In this document: piece after piece, positions 13,101-26,900 of the stretch
How positions within the stretch are numbered: position 1 is the first letter of the stretch
Layout of the letters: every line of letters begins with the position of its first letter
DNA from: Mesaphorura yosii
Lineage: Eukaryota; Arthropoda; Collembola; Poduromorpha; Tullbergiidae
NCBI GenBank assembly: GCA_009869945.1
Contig: WIXG01000390.1
Location: 1-64,000 of the forward strand
Direction of reading: 5' to 3'
Length of the DNA stretch: 64,000 nt
The notes under the pieces: model-generated
What the model was told of the DNA's origin: nothing
The model's database searches: none
What the model saw: only the letters and a program-made list of their open reading frames with translations
Made by a program: the position numbers and the translations under genes

Positions 13101-16100
13101 AGTCTGATCCCATACAGCAAATCCGGATTTCGTTCCATGTAATTGATGAAAGAATATATTTCTCTGGAACAAATAATGTGAAAATTCCTGGCAAGATTGC
13201 TTCGCCGTTTAAAAATGTAATTATTTATTCGGAAAATGTGTGGACTAATTGGTCACATGTTACTAGTATTTTATGGCATCTTGGCGGTGTAAGGATATTA
13301 ATGTCAGAGAGGAAGGAAGGTTTTACCGCGATGACCTTTCGCTCAGAACGTGAGAACCGAATTGCAAGCTCTAACTTGTGTCAGGCGGCGTCCAGCGGCG
13401 GGGGCACAAGTTTGCAGACGTGTCACCTTTCGTCTCGATATTTGATCCAAGCTGTCTGTCATCCTGTCGCCGTGTCCATTAAGAAATCATTGACATGGGT
13501 GGGATACGGGTAGGAGTTATGCGAGGTTAGAAGTGAGACTTCTTACTAAGTGAAGTGAGAGAGATCCCTGTCGGGAATAAAATTAATTCATATGCGAGTA
13601 CATCGATTTAATTTCGACTCCAATTAAATGCATTGTTCCTTTCTTTGCTGGTACATGTACTACTTCCTATCCAACGTCGCCATTCTTGACGAGATTTGTA
13701 CTTGACTGAGCACATAGCGAGGCTCGCAGTTCCGACAACAGCGGTCAATTGCCTTAATGAAGCGTCTTTGTGATGAGACGATTTATCATTATTTCCTCTG
13801 TCGAGTTATTGTATTCGCAAAAATTTTGTCAGGAGCAAAAAGTAAACGATGAAATGAGGTGGTACAGGTACAAGTTCATTAAGGAACGACCTCAGACAAG
13901 AATCAAGATCAAGATCAGGAACGTGAATTGGCGGACTATGCAGACGACTCGGCGTATACGCTATGCTACTTGTTACAAGCTTGATTTGTCCGTAATGCTG
14001 CTGTTGGGATGTGATAGTGCAAATATCGTCACAATGCTTTCAGGGGTTTAACTTGTTGCGCAATTACCGGCTTGTCATTTGCATTAAATTATTGCAAGTC
14101 TCTCAGAGAAGCATCAGACGCTCTTTTCCACTTTGTCAGGTGGGTTGAACTTTTAATTTAACCGGTATCATCCTGGTGTGCTTGGCTGTTCCATTTTAGG
14201 GTTTAATTAAACAAGGAAACCTGGGTACTGCCTACTGCACGTAGGCATGGCACGGACGTATGAAGAAATTCTAACAATACAATTACCGTCCAAACACAAG
14301 ACAATCTCAGCATCTGTCTTTGGTCTACCACACAAGATAATGACTTGCCTAATACACTTGTAAATTAGTGGTCGGTCATGAACTTGAATTTGTACACACA
14401 AGTTGTGCCGCAGAATGATGTTTACCAACAATAATTTCATTATTTCAATTATTGAGTTATTAGCCTGAAAACGCAAGGCCAGCGTTTAACTACGCCAACT
14501 GCAAATTGTTATTACTTTCAATCTCTTGTAAATAATGGATGTAGTGTAATTTTTGCATGTTGCAGTTACCGTGTTGAAGAATGTACTGTAATTTATGTGT
14601 AAACAAGAGGTCTGAAGACTGTTTTTATTCAGAAATGCTCAAGATAAGATTGAAGAAAGAGTAGCTTGGCGACTGATGCAGGTATCTTGATGGAATTTCA
14701 TGTGCGTGTAATATTTCAACACGGTAGAAACAGACTGATTGTCAAACTACTGAACTGGTCCAGACATCTTACCATTTTACAAACGTGAAACAGTACTTAG
14801 TCTTTACCACACGATCAACAAACTTCGCCAACGACTTGAGAGTTTAACCCCAGACAATATAAAACCAGAGTTTAGGCATTTCCTACCTTGTGAATAATTC
14901 AGTCTTAGGTTCTTCTGCCCGTAAAAAACGCATTTATGTCATGGAGGTGAATAACGTTTCTACCATACAAAACTCGGACTTGTGTCTTGCCCTCGACGAG
15001 GTGGTAATGATGGCGATGATCGAGTACAACCGTCAACAGCTCATAATTTTTGAAACTTCAACTTACTCACATTATTGAAACACATTTGAACTTCCTATTG
15101 TATTTACAGTAGCAGCCTACAAAGTGGTGATAACAAGTTGATGGTTCGGGTCTGTGAGATTCCAAGGAGTTGTGGCCGTGTTCCACGAACGCTGGAGTCG
15201 GACATCAGCCCTTCGATCACTGAATTGATCGGAATGCAATCACGTGGTGATGCTCAAACAAAGACGGGGTAAAACGAGAAAATTCTTTTATGAATGAACT
15301 CACGCATATTTTTAAAGTTCGCTCATGCAGCACAGTGGAAGTGTAAACGATTTCAAACTCGCACAATTTACTATCAAAACACGAGCACGAACACGCAAGA
15401 CTAAACAAATTCACATTCCGCGCGAACACGTCTCAAGGGATTACATGTAATACAAGACTTGTACCAGTATTTTGTGTTGCTGCGGTGAGCGGGAGTCAAA
15501 ACATGTGCACATGTGGAAGACAAGATAATAATCTTCCGCGTGGGTGGAAGAGAAAAATCGAATCTCCACATTCAAACCGGTGTGCACATTTATTTCTGCT
15601 TATAAACGAACATTTTTATAGCACGCACATTCCAAAAGCAATTTGTTAATGGGGATGAGACTCATTCAAATACAAACACAATCCGTAAAGTCCAAACTTG
15701 AATCTGACACTTAATCGTTGTGGTTAAATAAATTCAAAGGCTAGTCGCAGTAAAAAGGAGTCAAATCTTGGTTGACACACATTATATTTCAGTCTAACTG
15801 GAGGAGTCAGTCGCATCGCAACATTGGCACACTTTATAAATAGAATTATGAGATTTATGGATTCAAATGCACAGTAACGTGTACTTGTAGTAATCTCACC
15901 TCTCGCTCTCAAGTATTTTGAAGAAAATCTTATACGGTTTTCCTTTTAAATTACGCACAAAGCTAGATTGAATTTTTCTCCAATATTGCGACTTTATTCA
16001 CGCTACTTCAAATCTGAGTTCCCATCTGCTATGGAAATGACCTGCTTCCAGGGTTAAACAGTTACTCACTCTGCGCGTGGCGCATGAGCTGCCCTTGATT

Positions 16101-19100
16101 CAATGTACACGAGGGCGAATAAAGCACTAAGGCAAGCATATTTTGCTACAAAAAAATTGCACAATGGAAAGCTTAACTTTCTTTTCACACTCTCACGCTT
16201 ATAAAATATTACTACGAGCCGTGGGTATTTTATATGTGCGTGTACTTTCTTAACGCACTGCATTTCTAAGACTTTCTTATAGTAACCTGCTATCAAGCCG
16301 ACCAAGGAAGTATTCACTTTCGATTTATTTTTCAGACTTCTTTGTGTTCATGTCTATTTATGGCAAATTACTATGATTTACAAATATTTACTCTTTCGAC
16401 AAAGCTTAAGTCAACGTAGTCGACGTTTTAAGTTCGCATGGGTGCGTTACGAAAGCATTTCCAAGATTTTCCGCGTCTTGCTGCTTGGAAATGCTAATAT
16501 GAGCCTGCTAATTCACTAGTACTAAAGGGCAGCCATGGGACGGAAGATGACTTGCTAATTCGAGGTGCATCAAAATTCTTGGAATGAAAATTTGTATGTT
16601 GTTGTCTGTGGATTTGGTTACCCGCACAACGTCAGCATTAATGCATTCAATGTAGAACTTTACATGGAAGCTTACACTGCCAAGTCACACTGCTCGCATG
16701 ATTAATCACGAGTCTCTGCACACGGATATGAAACGCATTCATGGGAAATCCTAGCCCAATTTTTTCAGACCGGCATTAGACTCTAAACGAGAACTCGTAC
16801 ATTTGTTCCTGCATTCGTTTCATGGCGTCACGAGTCTCACGTTTTTGCCCTAAATTAAGAGGAATAGCAGTTTCATTTTCAAAATTACCTTCGATTAAAT
16901 GGTACCTCAATTGGATAGCTTGGTTCTTCTTAGTAACGTCATGGTTTTTGTTTTGCATACTTGCAAAGACAGATCAGCCATGGCACACATAATCTGCGAA
17001 CGACCAATTATTAAATGCTTATTTTGCGACATGAATGACTAAGGATAACCGTGCATCAGAATGTATGTGAAAAGTCTGCAATCATCTTACTCATCAATTG
17101 AATTTTGAACTTTGGCCGGTTGGTGACGTTGACAAAAGCTTAGAATTAAGTGTTGCTTCAACTGCCCAACGTGAAATACCAACAATCGATGTTGCATTGG
17201 TTGAGCTAGTTGTTTGTGTTCATGGAACATTCTTCCTGAACCAGGCAACCACGGCAGAAACGAATAGGTATAGAACACTTAGATATATGGAAAATTTAAA
17301 CTTTTGTAGTTTGCCCTAAATTGACTTTGCCCTAAAATTTAAAACGAAAATCATGTTCCTTCTAGCAATCAGAACAGTCGCGTAATGTAAGGGAATAACT
17401 AATCATATGTTGACTGATTACGATGCTCATGCAATTTCTAATGCGTCAGTGCAGTACTGCTAATGAATAAAAACCGACTCGCAGAGCTGCTGGTATCTAC
17501 GTAATGGGTTGAATACGTAATGGACATACGGCGTAAACTGTAGTATTGCGAAATGACTTATGAATGAACAAAAATAATTACGCGATGAATGCAGCAGGAA
17601 GGAACACACAGCGAACTCTGACTCTGCCATTCCGGTCTGCACTGACGAAAACGTGATAAAAAACATAATGTCGACGTGCGTGTCGCGTGTATTGTGACGT
17701 TTCGTTGAATGCTTCCGCAGAAAACTGGCCAGTTTGGTTGAATTCTTGAAATGAGGGGCCAGGAGTCGGCCGGTCTGAAATTTTGACAATGAATGAGTAG
17801 TTGGAGTTCAGGATGCTCAAGTTCACTATCCTTCCAGTCGTGGTAATTATACCCTACGCAAATTTCTGCAGAAATGGTGGCATAAAAGATGCGAGTATGT
17901 AATAAAATATTCGCATCGCACGAAAACGTGGATATTTGCATTGTGCGAATGTGTGCGCTAATCCGAACGCGAAGTGCCGTTTGGCTTTGAGTCGGGCTAT
18001 AGGGAGTTGCTGAATACCAGGAAAATGTTCCAGACCGGGTCGCTGTACACGCAACCTGCATGGAAAAGGCCGCCCTGTGCAAAGATATGGACGAAATGAA
18101 TGAATGTTCTATTCCTCTGTGTTCTCGGTTTCTTTCACTTTTACTCCACCAGATTCAGCAGGTTCGGAAAACTAAACCACGCTCATGGAGTTCACTTTAA
18201 AACAGCACATAGCAGCTGCAGGTAAGTAAACAGTTTGATGAAAGATGGATTGCTTTTTGTTATGCGTTTGTGTATATTTTAATCGAATTATTTCCGCTTC
18301 CTTTTCGATGACCTTAATCGTCCATCCAACTTGCTCGAACCTGCTGAGAATTTCTGGCGAACAGTGGAAGAATTCCAATTGCATGTTCGCAGAGTACCTG
18401 TGCCTTTGGGTTCTGAGAATTTTGAAGACTCATCAAACACTCTCAACATTTTATTGGATAGTTTCGAATTTTGCTGCGTTCCAGGTACAGAGGAAACGCA
18501 TGCCTTTTACAATCGAAGAATTTGTAATTTCTGGCGTCCTTGTCGGCACCGGCACAGCACACTGTTACTACAATGCACTCATCATTATATCATGAAACTT
18601 TGTTCGTATGATTTATCATTACGACCTTTAAGTTGCGGTATTTTTAATTCTTAATCGCAGACTGTACGTTGCGTGTACACAAAATTACTTCATTCATGCG
18701 ATTACGGATGCGAGTTGTGATCATTCTTCAGCTTTGTCTGTGCGATGTCTGTAATGATCAATTAACCACCCCTGAAGCCCAGCTCGTCCTCCTCAAGTTC
18801 ATTATTGTAATAAGTTGCTCACTCGGTAATTAATTACTACGCGCGTCAAAAAAGAGGTGAGCACGGAGGAACAATTTACAGACATCGATCATCGAAAGAC
18901 TAGAAAGTATGGACGAAACCAGAGAAGTTATGAATCCTGTCAAAGGAAGCGACTGCAGGCATTAGGGTTCAGGAGTGAATCATCTCGCGCTGCCGCCGCC
19001 GAAGTCAATCACGCCGGTGAGAGCGTGTGAGCCACGTAGCATAACACCCCGTATCCAGCCAGGCAGTTTGTATCGCTTCGCTGCATCGTCTGGAGCCATA

Positions 19101-21482
19101 AACAACCAAGAATGCCTACGTCTTAAAATTTGTTTGGCTAAGCATAAAATTTACACGCAATTAGCAAAATAAGGTTACAGCAGAATGCACAGACGCACAT
19201 TTCACCCTCTTTTAAAAATAAGCATGCCGTCAGGGAGTGCAGCGCAACACAAACCGAATCCAATAAGCGTAACGCACGCAAGCTATTAATAGCGCACGAT
19301 CTTTGTACGCATTTCGTGTAAAAGTGACCTCAATTAGTATTAACCACGCCACGAGCACTGGTCCGAGTGCAGCGAAGGTGCTATTGCACTACGCGCAGCT
19401 TCTAGTTAACGATTCAAAGCAGCTTTCTTGTCATCACTCATAAACTGGTTTTCCAGGTTACAAGTATAATCATTGCAGTTCAATGGTCGCGCACAATAAG
19501 ATGCTGCATCCGATGCAAGGGAGAAACCCTGCGCAAATCGTTACAGGATTTCATAATTTATTTCATAGTGTTCACAATTCCTGACCATATGATCACATTC
19601 AGATAGAGCATTAATGCACTTGTTCATGGAAACTCGATTCTATGAGCTATCACTCAACCAGTGGCCAAACTCACACTCGCGGTCAAGTCCACTGATACCA
19701 GCAAGCACTTTTTTGGGTCATTCAAGTTCAAATTTTAGGAAATGTATGATTATTTGGCGTGTTGACACTTATACATGGGAGAATTATTATGACATTTTTG
19801 GATTCGACTACCGCGGAATGGCAAAAAATGCTGGTGGAATTAACTTGCGATTGTTCATTGAAGGGAATTTGGCAACTGTTACTGAATTGACATGAACATT
19901 GCACCAACAGTTGGACAGACTTGTTCACACTTCTAATGGTCGTCTGGCCGTGTGATTGGCACAGGCAGGAAGTACGGCTGTTTCCAAAAGAATGCGAGAA
20001 CTCGCACTGGCAGCAGCTTGGACGGTGGGGAATACGGAATAGTAACGGGAATGGAAATACCAATTTTGTAATTTCTGGCTATAAAAAGGCTTGCATGCCT
20101 GATTAAATGGTAGGCGAGAGAAGCATGAATGAATGAACAAGACTCCAATGGCAGTAATGCACACAATGCATTGGAATCGTATGCTTCATTGTATAGGATA
20201 AAATAGGAACTCGTTTGAATGAAATGAGTCCCATTGTTTTTTAATCGTGCTTGTTAACACCACGCTACCACCGTTCTTGCAACACACCCATGTCTGATAC
20301 TGATACACTGAGCATGAAGGCAACAATACAGACACAAAATCTTGATACTGAATGACGACAATTAAAAGATTGCAGACTCATTCTTAAAATAACTTATCGT
20401 CTGCAAATGTTAGCATGGCCGCGTGTGTGTCGTATAGAGTAGAGAGCGATTTCCACGCCAATCGCAAAATGAATGCAGCAACACAGCCCACAAAAAATAA
20501 CCGCTCGAGTTTTATGCTATGTAGCTGACGAAGAGTTGGAAAACCCCAATCACATAAATGTTGGGGTACTTCGATTCGCAATTCCCAGTCGGCTTCGCCG
20601 AGACTGTTAAGTTCCTGATTATACTGGCCTTTTCTTCAATCATGCACAACGATCGACAATTTTACCTGGCTCTCTTTTCTTTAGGAGGCGAGGTATGATC
20701 TCATTACTACACAGTTAACCGATTATTGATTCATTCAGTCTGCCATAAATCTTGACGCAGCTTGAAGATCAAGTCCGTCTGACGCACTTTTTGACGAGCT
20801 GAAATTCCGTGATGCAATGAGAATAAAAGTAAGTCGGAAGAACATGCACCCCATTTTATGTTGGGATTTCTCTCAGAGCGTGTAGAAATCCAGCCATTTT
20901 ATTACAACTTGCTGCCTTCATTTGTAGTCAGCCTCCACGAGCCGACGATTAAAGACGCGACACGATGATTGCAAAAATTGCCGTAAAATGAATTCACTAA
21001 CCTATGACCGTCTTTGACTTTGACGAAATAGCAAGTTCCGTTTTATCATCATACCTTATTTACTGAAGAGATGGGCGAGGGATTGCGAGGGATGATGGCC
21101 GAATGATTTTAAAGATGTGTCAACCATGCAGAGCATAGTATCTTGTGTTTGGCTTAACTATTGACAAAATATCACACCTTGCAGATACGCTCGCCAGTGC
21201 GTAACGCACTTACATGCATGCTGCGCACCATACCATGCACTCATGGTCCAACAAATGTTTACTTTTAAGTAGTTCTCAGAAGTTTTAATTACTTTCTTCG
21301 AAACAGAGATTTGGGTCTCGTCCTCCCTTTAAACGAATGCAAATCTTAATAGCCGGTATATCCCGCCTGGTATCAGTAAAGCTGACGAGGGACGACACTG
21401 CGACACATAAACACTTTACATATTTCGCACGAAACTTGTAAACAAATGCTTGGACACCTTGCGCATCTTATTAATTTTAATT

Positions 21483-21500
21483 GAGTTCGCCGGCGAACTC
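21483..21500. repeat. 18-bp perfect GC-rich palindrome
   Basis: The sequence GAGTTCGCCGGCGAACTC is its own reverse complement. It stands out from the AT-rich surroundings and lies about 2.4 kb upstream of the TGF-beta start codon. It could be a dimeric protein-binding site, but no known factor is assigned. Confidence 0.6.
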
Positions 21501-23591
21501 GCAAGCCGTTGATTTGTAAGTAAGAAAGTTATTGTTCATATATCCTGTGTCTTCGACTTCCAAGAAAGAGTAGGCGTTACAATCTCCGTACGTAAAAGAC
21601 GTGAGGAATCTCATCGTGGGGATGATGGCACCAGGAACAATTTGACAATGGCGGTGGAATGACCACTTTTTGACATTAGTATAAAGAGCAAGTCAGTCAC
21701 AGTCTGTATCTGTCCCAAAGCCGTCATTGACAGTATGGATATCTCAATTAATCGACGGACTACGAATGTGATGCAATCAGATGGTTGACGGCGAATGGTG
21801 CGGATAATCTCAAGCAATAAATTTTCTTGATAGTGACGATTATTAATTTGATTCTTCGTGCTTTATTCCATTTTACGAGATAACTGATAAAAATTTTAAT
21901 AGTACAAGTCTGTAACGAGTATGAAAACTCGACCCGAGTGTGAGTACTCCTGGCAAACGGGTCAAACGATTGTGCAAGCATGCAGCCTAACAAAAAGAAA
22001 TAAAAAAAAAATTTTGATTATAGAGTGTCAGCTTGGAATCCGTGGAATGTCAGTTCGGTCGAGCAACGCTACCCGGCCTGGACTCACAACCCATTTGACG
22101 TAAATTGTAGTGGATGAAAGTAAGAGATATTACGACCTTACTTTAGAGTTCAACATTTTTGAGTCACAACCACAACGAGTGCAGACAAATGATTATGTCA
22201 ATTTTAATAAGTCACAAGTGCATGCGTAAAATGTCTGGGTCGAGAGTTGTAAATTAAAAATACAGCGACATGAATTTTACTCTGGGCCGCATCTCCTGCC
22301 TGCTCTGATGTTAAGGTGCAGCGATGTGGCCAATCATTGTACCTTGAAATTCTTGTGAGATTTGAGACAAGATCACGATTAAGGATCGTGAGGCGATGAG
22401 TTTCACTTGTGCATGTCGTACATCTTTTTTATGCAAACACAATGCGTAGGAAATCGACATCAAATCGCGCGTATGATGGCTGCCCACTACCCAGCCCCAT
22501 CCACAAAACTTGTCCTGTCTTCGACAATATAACGGTTGATTGCTGCCGCTGCAGATGTGATTGAAAAAGCTGTTTTGGCTTTGGCGTCTCATCGCGGCGT
22601 TTTGGCTTCTACTGCGTACTTCGGACAAGCATTGTAGGTTATCTTGTACTCTAACTGCAAATTCTCAAAAATGTGGTAATAAATATCGATCTGTGCAGCA
22701 AGGAGTACTCGTGGTGGTGGTGAGAAGTCAGGAACTGCAGCGCATAATTGTCAAATTAAGAGGTGCAAAACGGCGGCAGCGTCGATCGAAGTTCGTCACT
22801 TATTAAAAAAATCAAATCATGCAAGCGTCTTGCTGTGATTATTTAGCAGGTATCTCTGCATAGATGCAGATGCGGAGCTGATGTCTCGTCTCAACCTGCT
22901 ACGAGTCCCTGCTCCCGTCCGTGTACATAACCTTTTGCTGTTGGGTATTCACAAAGTTGTAGTCTAGATTCATCTCCATGCATTCCTCCGGCAGTCTGCT
23001 GAATGTTAAATGTTAACTAACTGCACTAAACTGTGTTTAGTGGCACGACTCACGACATGGGCATGCCTTCGCAAGTGAGTAACTGACATGAGTACGAGCC
23101 GATGATTCAGATGACTGCAAATGTGGCTGTTTGGTGGTGGTTGCCAGCCAGCCACCAGCACTCCAAGCCTGTTGCCGCTATAATAGACAAGGTTTTCTTC
23201 ATGCGAGTGACAGTCAACGCAATAACGTGGTGGAGTGAAGACAAAACTTGTTTCCTACTTGCACCAAGAGGCAAATTGAGACAAGGAAGTATGCTTCCTT
23301 ATACGAGCCTATAACAATTACATTTACAAGTTCTGTAAAATTACAAGTTTCTTCTAGTTGTTTGCCACCACCTCCTAGACAAACAAACAAGCACAGAGAC
23401 TTCAAGCCAAAGACTTTATGCGCTGCATCGCATTGATGTTATTGTTGTTTTTCTCAGACGGACAATCAACAACACAAATCTTGAAGCAGCAGTGTGGGAT
23501 TTGAATGGAACGACATTCTTGTGTCATTCTCGTGAAAGTTGACACCGTGAAAGTTACTCTACTCGGCCAGCGTCTGTGTGGCTCATACAGG

Positions 23592-23599
23592 CTATAAAC
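23592..23599 (+). promoter_or_regulatory. Possible TATA box of the TGF-beta gene
   Basis: CTATAAAC lies about 310 nt upstream of the chosen start codon at 23909. No clear initiator is visible at the expected spacing, so this is a weak guess from sequence alone. Confidence 0.15.
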
Positions 23600-23908
23600 A
23601 TCAGAGCGGAAAGGTGAACACTTTCTTGAGACAACTTCATAAATTACAGCGACTATTTTTAACCCTCATTCCCCGTATCGTCGTGGTATGTCCTGTTGAG
23701 TGTCAGGCAGGAAATAATGTCACCGGAGATGTTTCTCATCTCACCTTCCTGGAAACCGCGTCTCGTTCTAGGCTCAAATCTCAGCGAGACCCAAGATCAG
23801 AATACAATGACCAGGAATAGAAACAATTGGAGTTGTAGCAGCAGAAATTGGCACAAATGTAGAAGAATAAGGGCGAGAACAACCCCGTATAGTGACTGCA
23901 CGACAATA

Positions 23909-26900
23909 ATGTCGCTCATAATCGCAGTATGTTTTGTATCCCTACTCTTTTGCTATGGAGTGACGGACGGTAGACCTCAGAAGCATGGAAACTATTTGCA
24001 TGATGCTTCTTCAGTGCACGCTCGAGGAGCGTCCTCGACGTCCATACCATACCAAGTCAAACATCAGGATTTGGATCCAGATCTTTTAAAACTCCGCGAA
24101 GTCATGCTGATGGAGCTTGGGCTCATAGAATCGGCTAGGAATGCTTCGTACACTCTTCCAAAGGTAAAGATACAATTCTCATCCATCCGTGTATCGCAGG
24201 ACTGCATTGCATAGTCCCTTGCACTCACCCGTCTCAATGAACTTGCGTTCTTCACATAACTGGAGCAACAATTTAATGACTCGAGAATAGTTTACTTCTG
24301 TGGTTGACCTCTCTTCTTGCCTGGTTGGACGTCCCAATGTTTGAAAAGAATCTGCGGCTACGCAATCTGCGATCGCATTGCCAGTTGACTCTGTTTACAT
24401 ATTACGAGAGGTCAGATCAGCGGTCATTCAACACACAAATTCCATTACGCGTACGACGCACCAACCTTAATCGCGATTTATGACCCATAATTTGAACCTG
24501 GTGCAGTGAGGAAATAATCGACTATAAATTGCACCATATGAATGATGATGAGATAACGATGGTCAGGTGTTCGTCCTTTAATCGTGTTATGCATTAATCT
24601 GCGAAACATATGAAAGAGTTGCTTGCACCCGAGCCGCAGCTGAAATCGAAGTTTGACGTAACAAGTGACACAATAATGCGGAATTCAGCGCAATCCATGC
24701 GAAAATTTCCCAGTCAACTCAAATGATTTGACCACAGTCGAGTGGCCGATATCAAATTGACCCTCAAATCCACACAAATACGACCGAATACCAGAGTGAC
24801 AGGCGACAAAGGCACCTCGCTAATCCATCGCAATGCAATAAACAAACTGACCTCATCATTCTCAAGAGCCTCAGAGCCCAATTAAAAATATTTGTTCATG
24901 AATGTAAATCGTACAAAACGTTTAGATCGTAATCCTTTGTTGATGTTGACAGTTGACGCTGTTCTTGTGACTAATTGACCAGTAATCCCCGAGTCTGCTG
25001 CACAGCGCAGTTTGCAAATTCGCTTGAAAAATGTATTGTGGAAAAACGCAGCGGCAGAACGACGCGATGGTCAGTTTTGTGCTATGACTCACACCGCGAA
25101 ATTGTTTACCTTCTTATCAGTTAATGGCATTTCTCCTGAACGGGATGGCGAACGTGTGCCCTGGGTGTGGGTTTAGGCGCCGATCTTATGTGCCTCACGG
25201 GTATGACTTTTATGTACATTTCACACCCGGCTCTTAAATTTCCAGTGAACTCGTTGGGCGAGTGTTCCATGCGCAGTTTCAATTGCCCAATATTTGTACT
25301 ACCGTCAAATTGATGCCGAAATGCATGCGGAGCGTGTGTATGAAGCACAGGGGATGCCTTCTTAATTTCAAGCCCGTAAACTCCAGTATAAATTTCACAA
25401 TTGCCGTCAGCAATGCAAACTGCTGATGACTGAATACGTTTCAGGATATTTGCAGATTTTCTACTGGAAATTCAGCAGTGACCTCCCATCGTTCATCGCG
25501 TCTCCATTTAATTGACTTCCTAATTGATGATTAGGATATTCTCCTTTCATTCGCACTCGCAGAATGAATGAGCTACATGCTTGTGCGTGACAAATGCGTG
25601 AAGCAAAATCTGCAGCGTCGTGACCTTTTAGCAGCCAGATTCCCATAATAAACTGAGGCTTTGAAGCTGAGATGAATTTCACTCGGCAGATCCTTTTAAT
25701 CTGTGTAAATATAGTTTTCGACTCCTTAATTGGTAAAAATGAGCTTTCTGGCAATGTTTACCAAATAATGTGTTGGTGGTTGCATTAGGAATGACCACAT
25801 AATAAAGGCATCTGGCGTCCGACGGAATTAAGAACAGGAAAGGTTTTTATTTTGAAAACAGACTTGGCAATCATGTCAAAAGCATCATTTTTGGAAAAAT
25901 TAAGCAGCACCCACCGGGGAGTCACGCCAGAGGAGTCACAGCTCAGCTTGGCGACTGTGACTCATTGACTTTGTTGCAAAATGATGCAGAGGCAAATTGA
26001 TAAACATGAGATTAGGACTGAGAACATGTAGGCTGAGACGCCTCGCCAATTTGATACAATTGGAGCGACAGCAGACTTGCTGAACAAAGATGCTGTTTTG
26101 AAATCCCACCTAAGAATCTCGTCAACAAAGAAAATATTTGTTAAATGCTATGATCCCGTGGCGTGATGTGGAAGAATGTGTAATGTAAATACACGTTGCG
26201 ATGCAATAAATAGCTATGCTGTAGACAAGACGATGATGATCACAAGACGGAAATATTTTTGGTGGTTGTATAACATGAAAGCTATTGCCGTTGCCTCTCA
26301 TTCATAAGTCTGGCTGATGACTGAAATATATTCGGGACATGTGGAACGAAAATCGTGGAGGTGGACATTTTTTCCAGTAATTCAAACTCGACTTTGTGAA
26401 AGGTTAACTAACAACCCACTCTCCCTTCATCCAAATTCCTGGTCGCTTTGTCTGTTACGTAAAACCGTGGCACACACTCTCATTAGCACAACCGTTGCAG
26501 GATTCGTGGTACTGCGCTCTCAAATTAGTCGGAGGCTGTTTGTAACTCGTCTCGTATTTTGCTTTGATTAAGTCTGGTTTCCGATAACCGCTCGGAATGG
26601 GTGATCGCCGAGTTCAATAGGCGGCAAACACGGGTGCTGTAGAGGCGTCTTCGGAAACAGCAACATCATAAAAGGGTGAAAAAATTGAACACACGTAAAT
26701 TCACACTTAGTCACAGGCGTAGTCATAGCGCATCGTTAAAATGTACTAATTACGATGATTTACATTACACATAGTTTAACCGCTTTCTTTCGCACACCGC
26801 ACATATAAATAATATTTTGCTCGTGTCGTCATCAGTCTCAAATCTGCGAGCCACGAGTCAGCCAAGAAATGAGGCTGGCTCCTGACGGGTATGACGTCAT

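Larger units (their letters stand above)
4171..23695. other. About 19.5 kb without a recognisable gene
   Basis: All open frames here are of chance length. The longest (174 codons on the minus strand at 17558-18082) is about what random sequence of this base composition would give. None shows family motifs or splice-compatible conserved exons that I recognise. No canonical tRNA, CRISPR array, long tandem repeat or transposase is seen. An 18-bp perfect palindrome lies at 21483-21500. The part nearest 23.7 kb probably holds regulatory sequence for the TGF-beta gene. Confidence 0.55.

Noticed and set aside
17558-18082. 174-codon minus-strand ORF, the longest frame in the gene-poor region
   Set aside because: Its composition is irregular, with no motif or signal peptide. 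One or two ORFs of this length are expected by chance in 64 kb on six frames.
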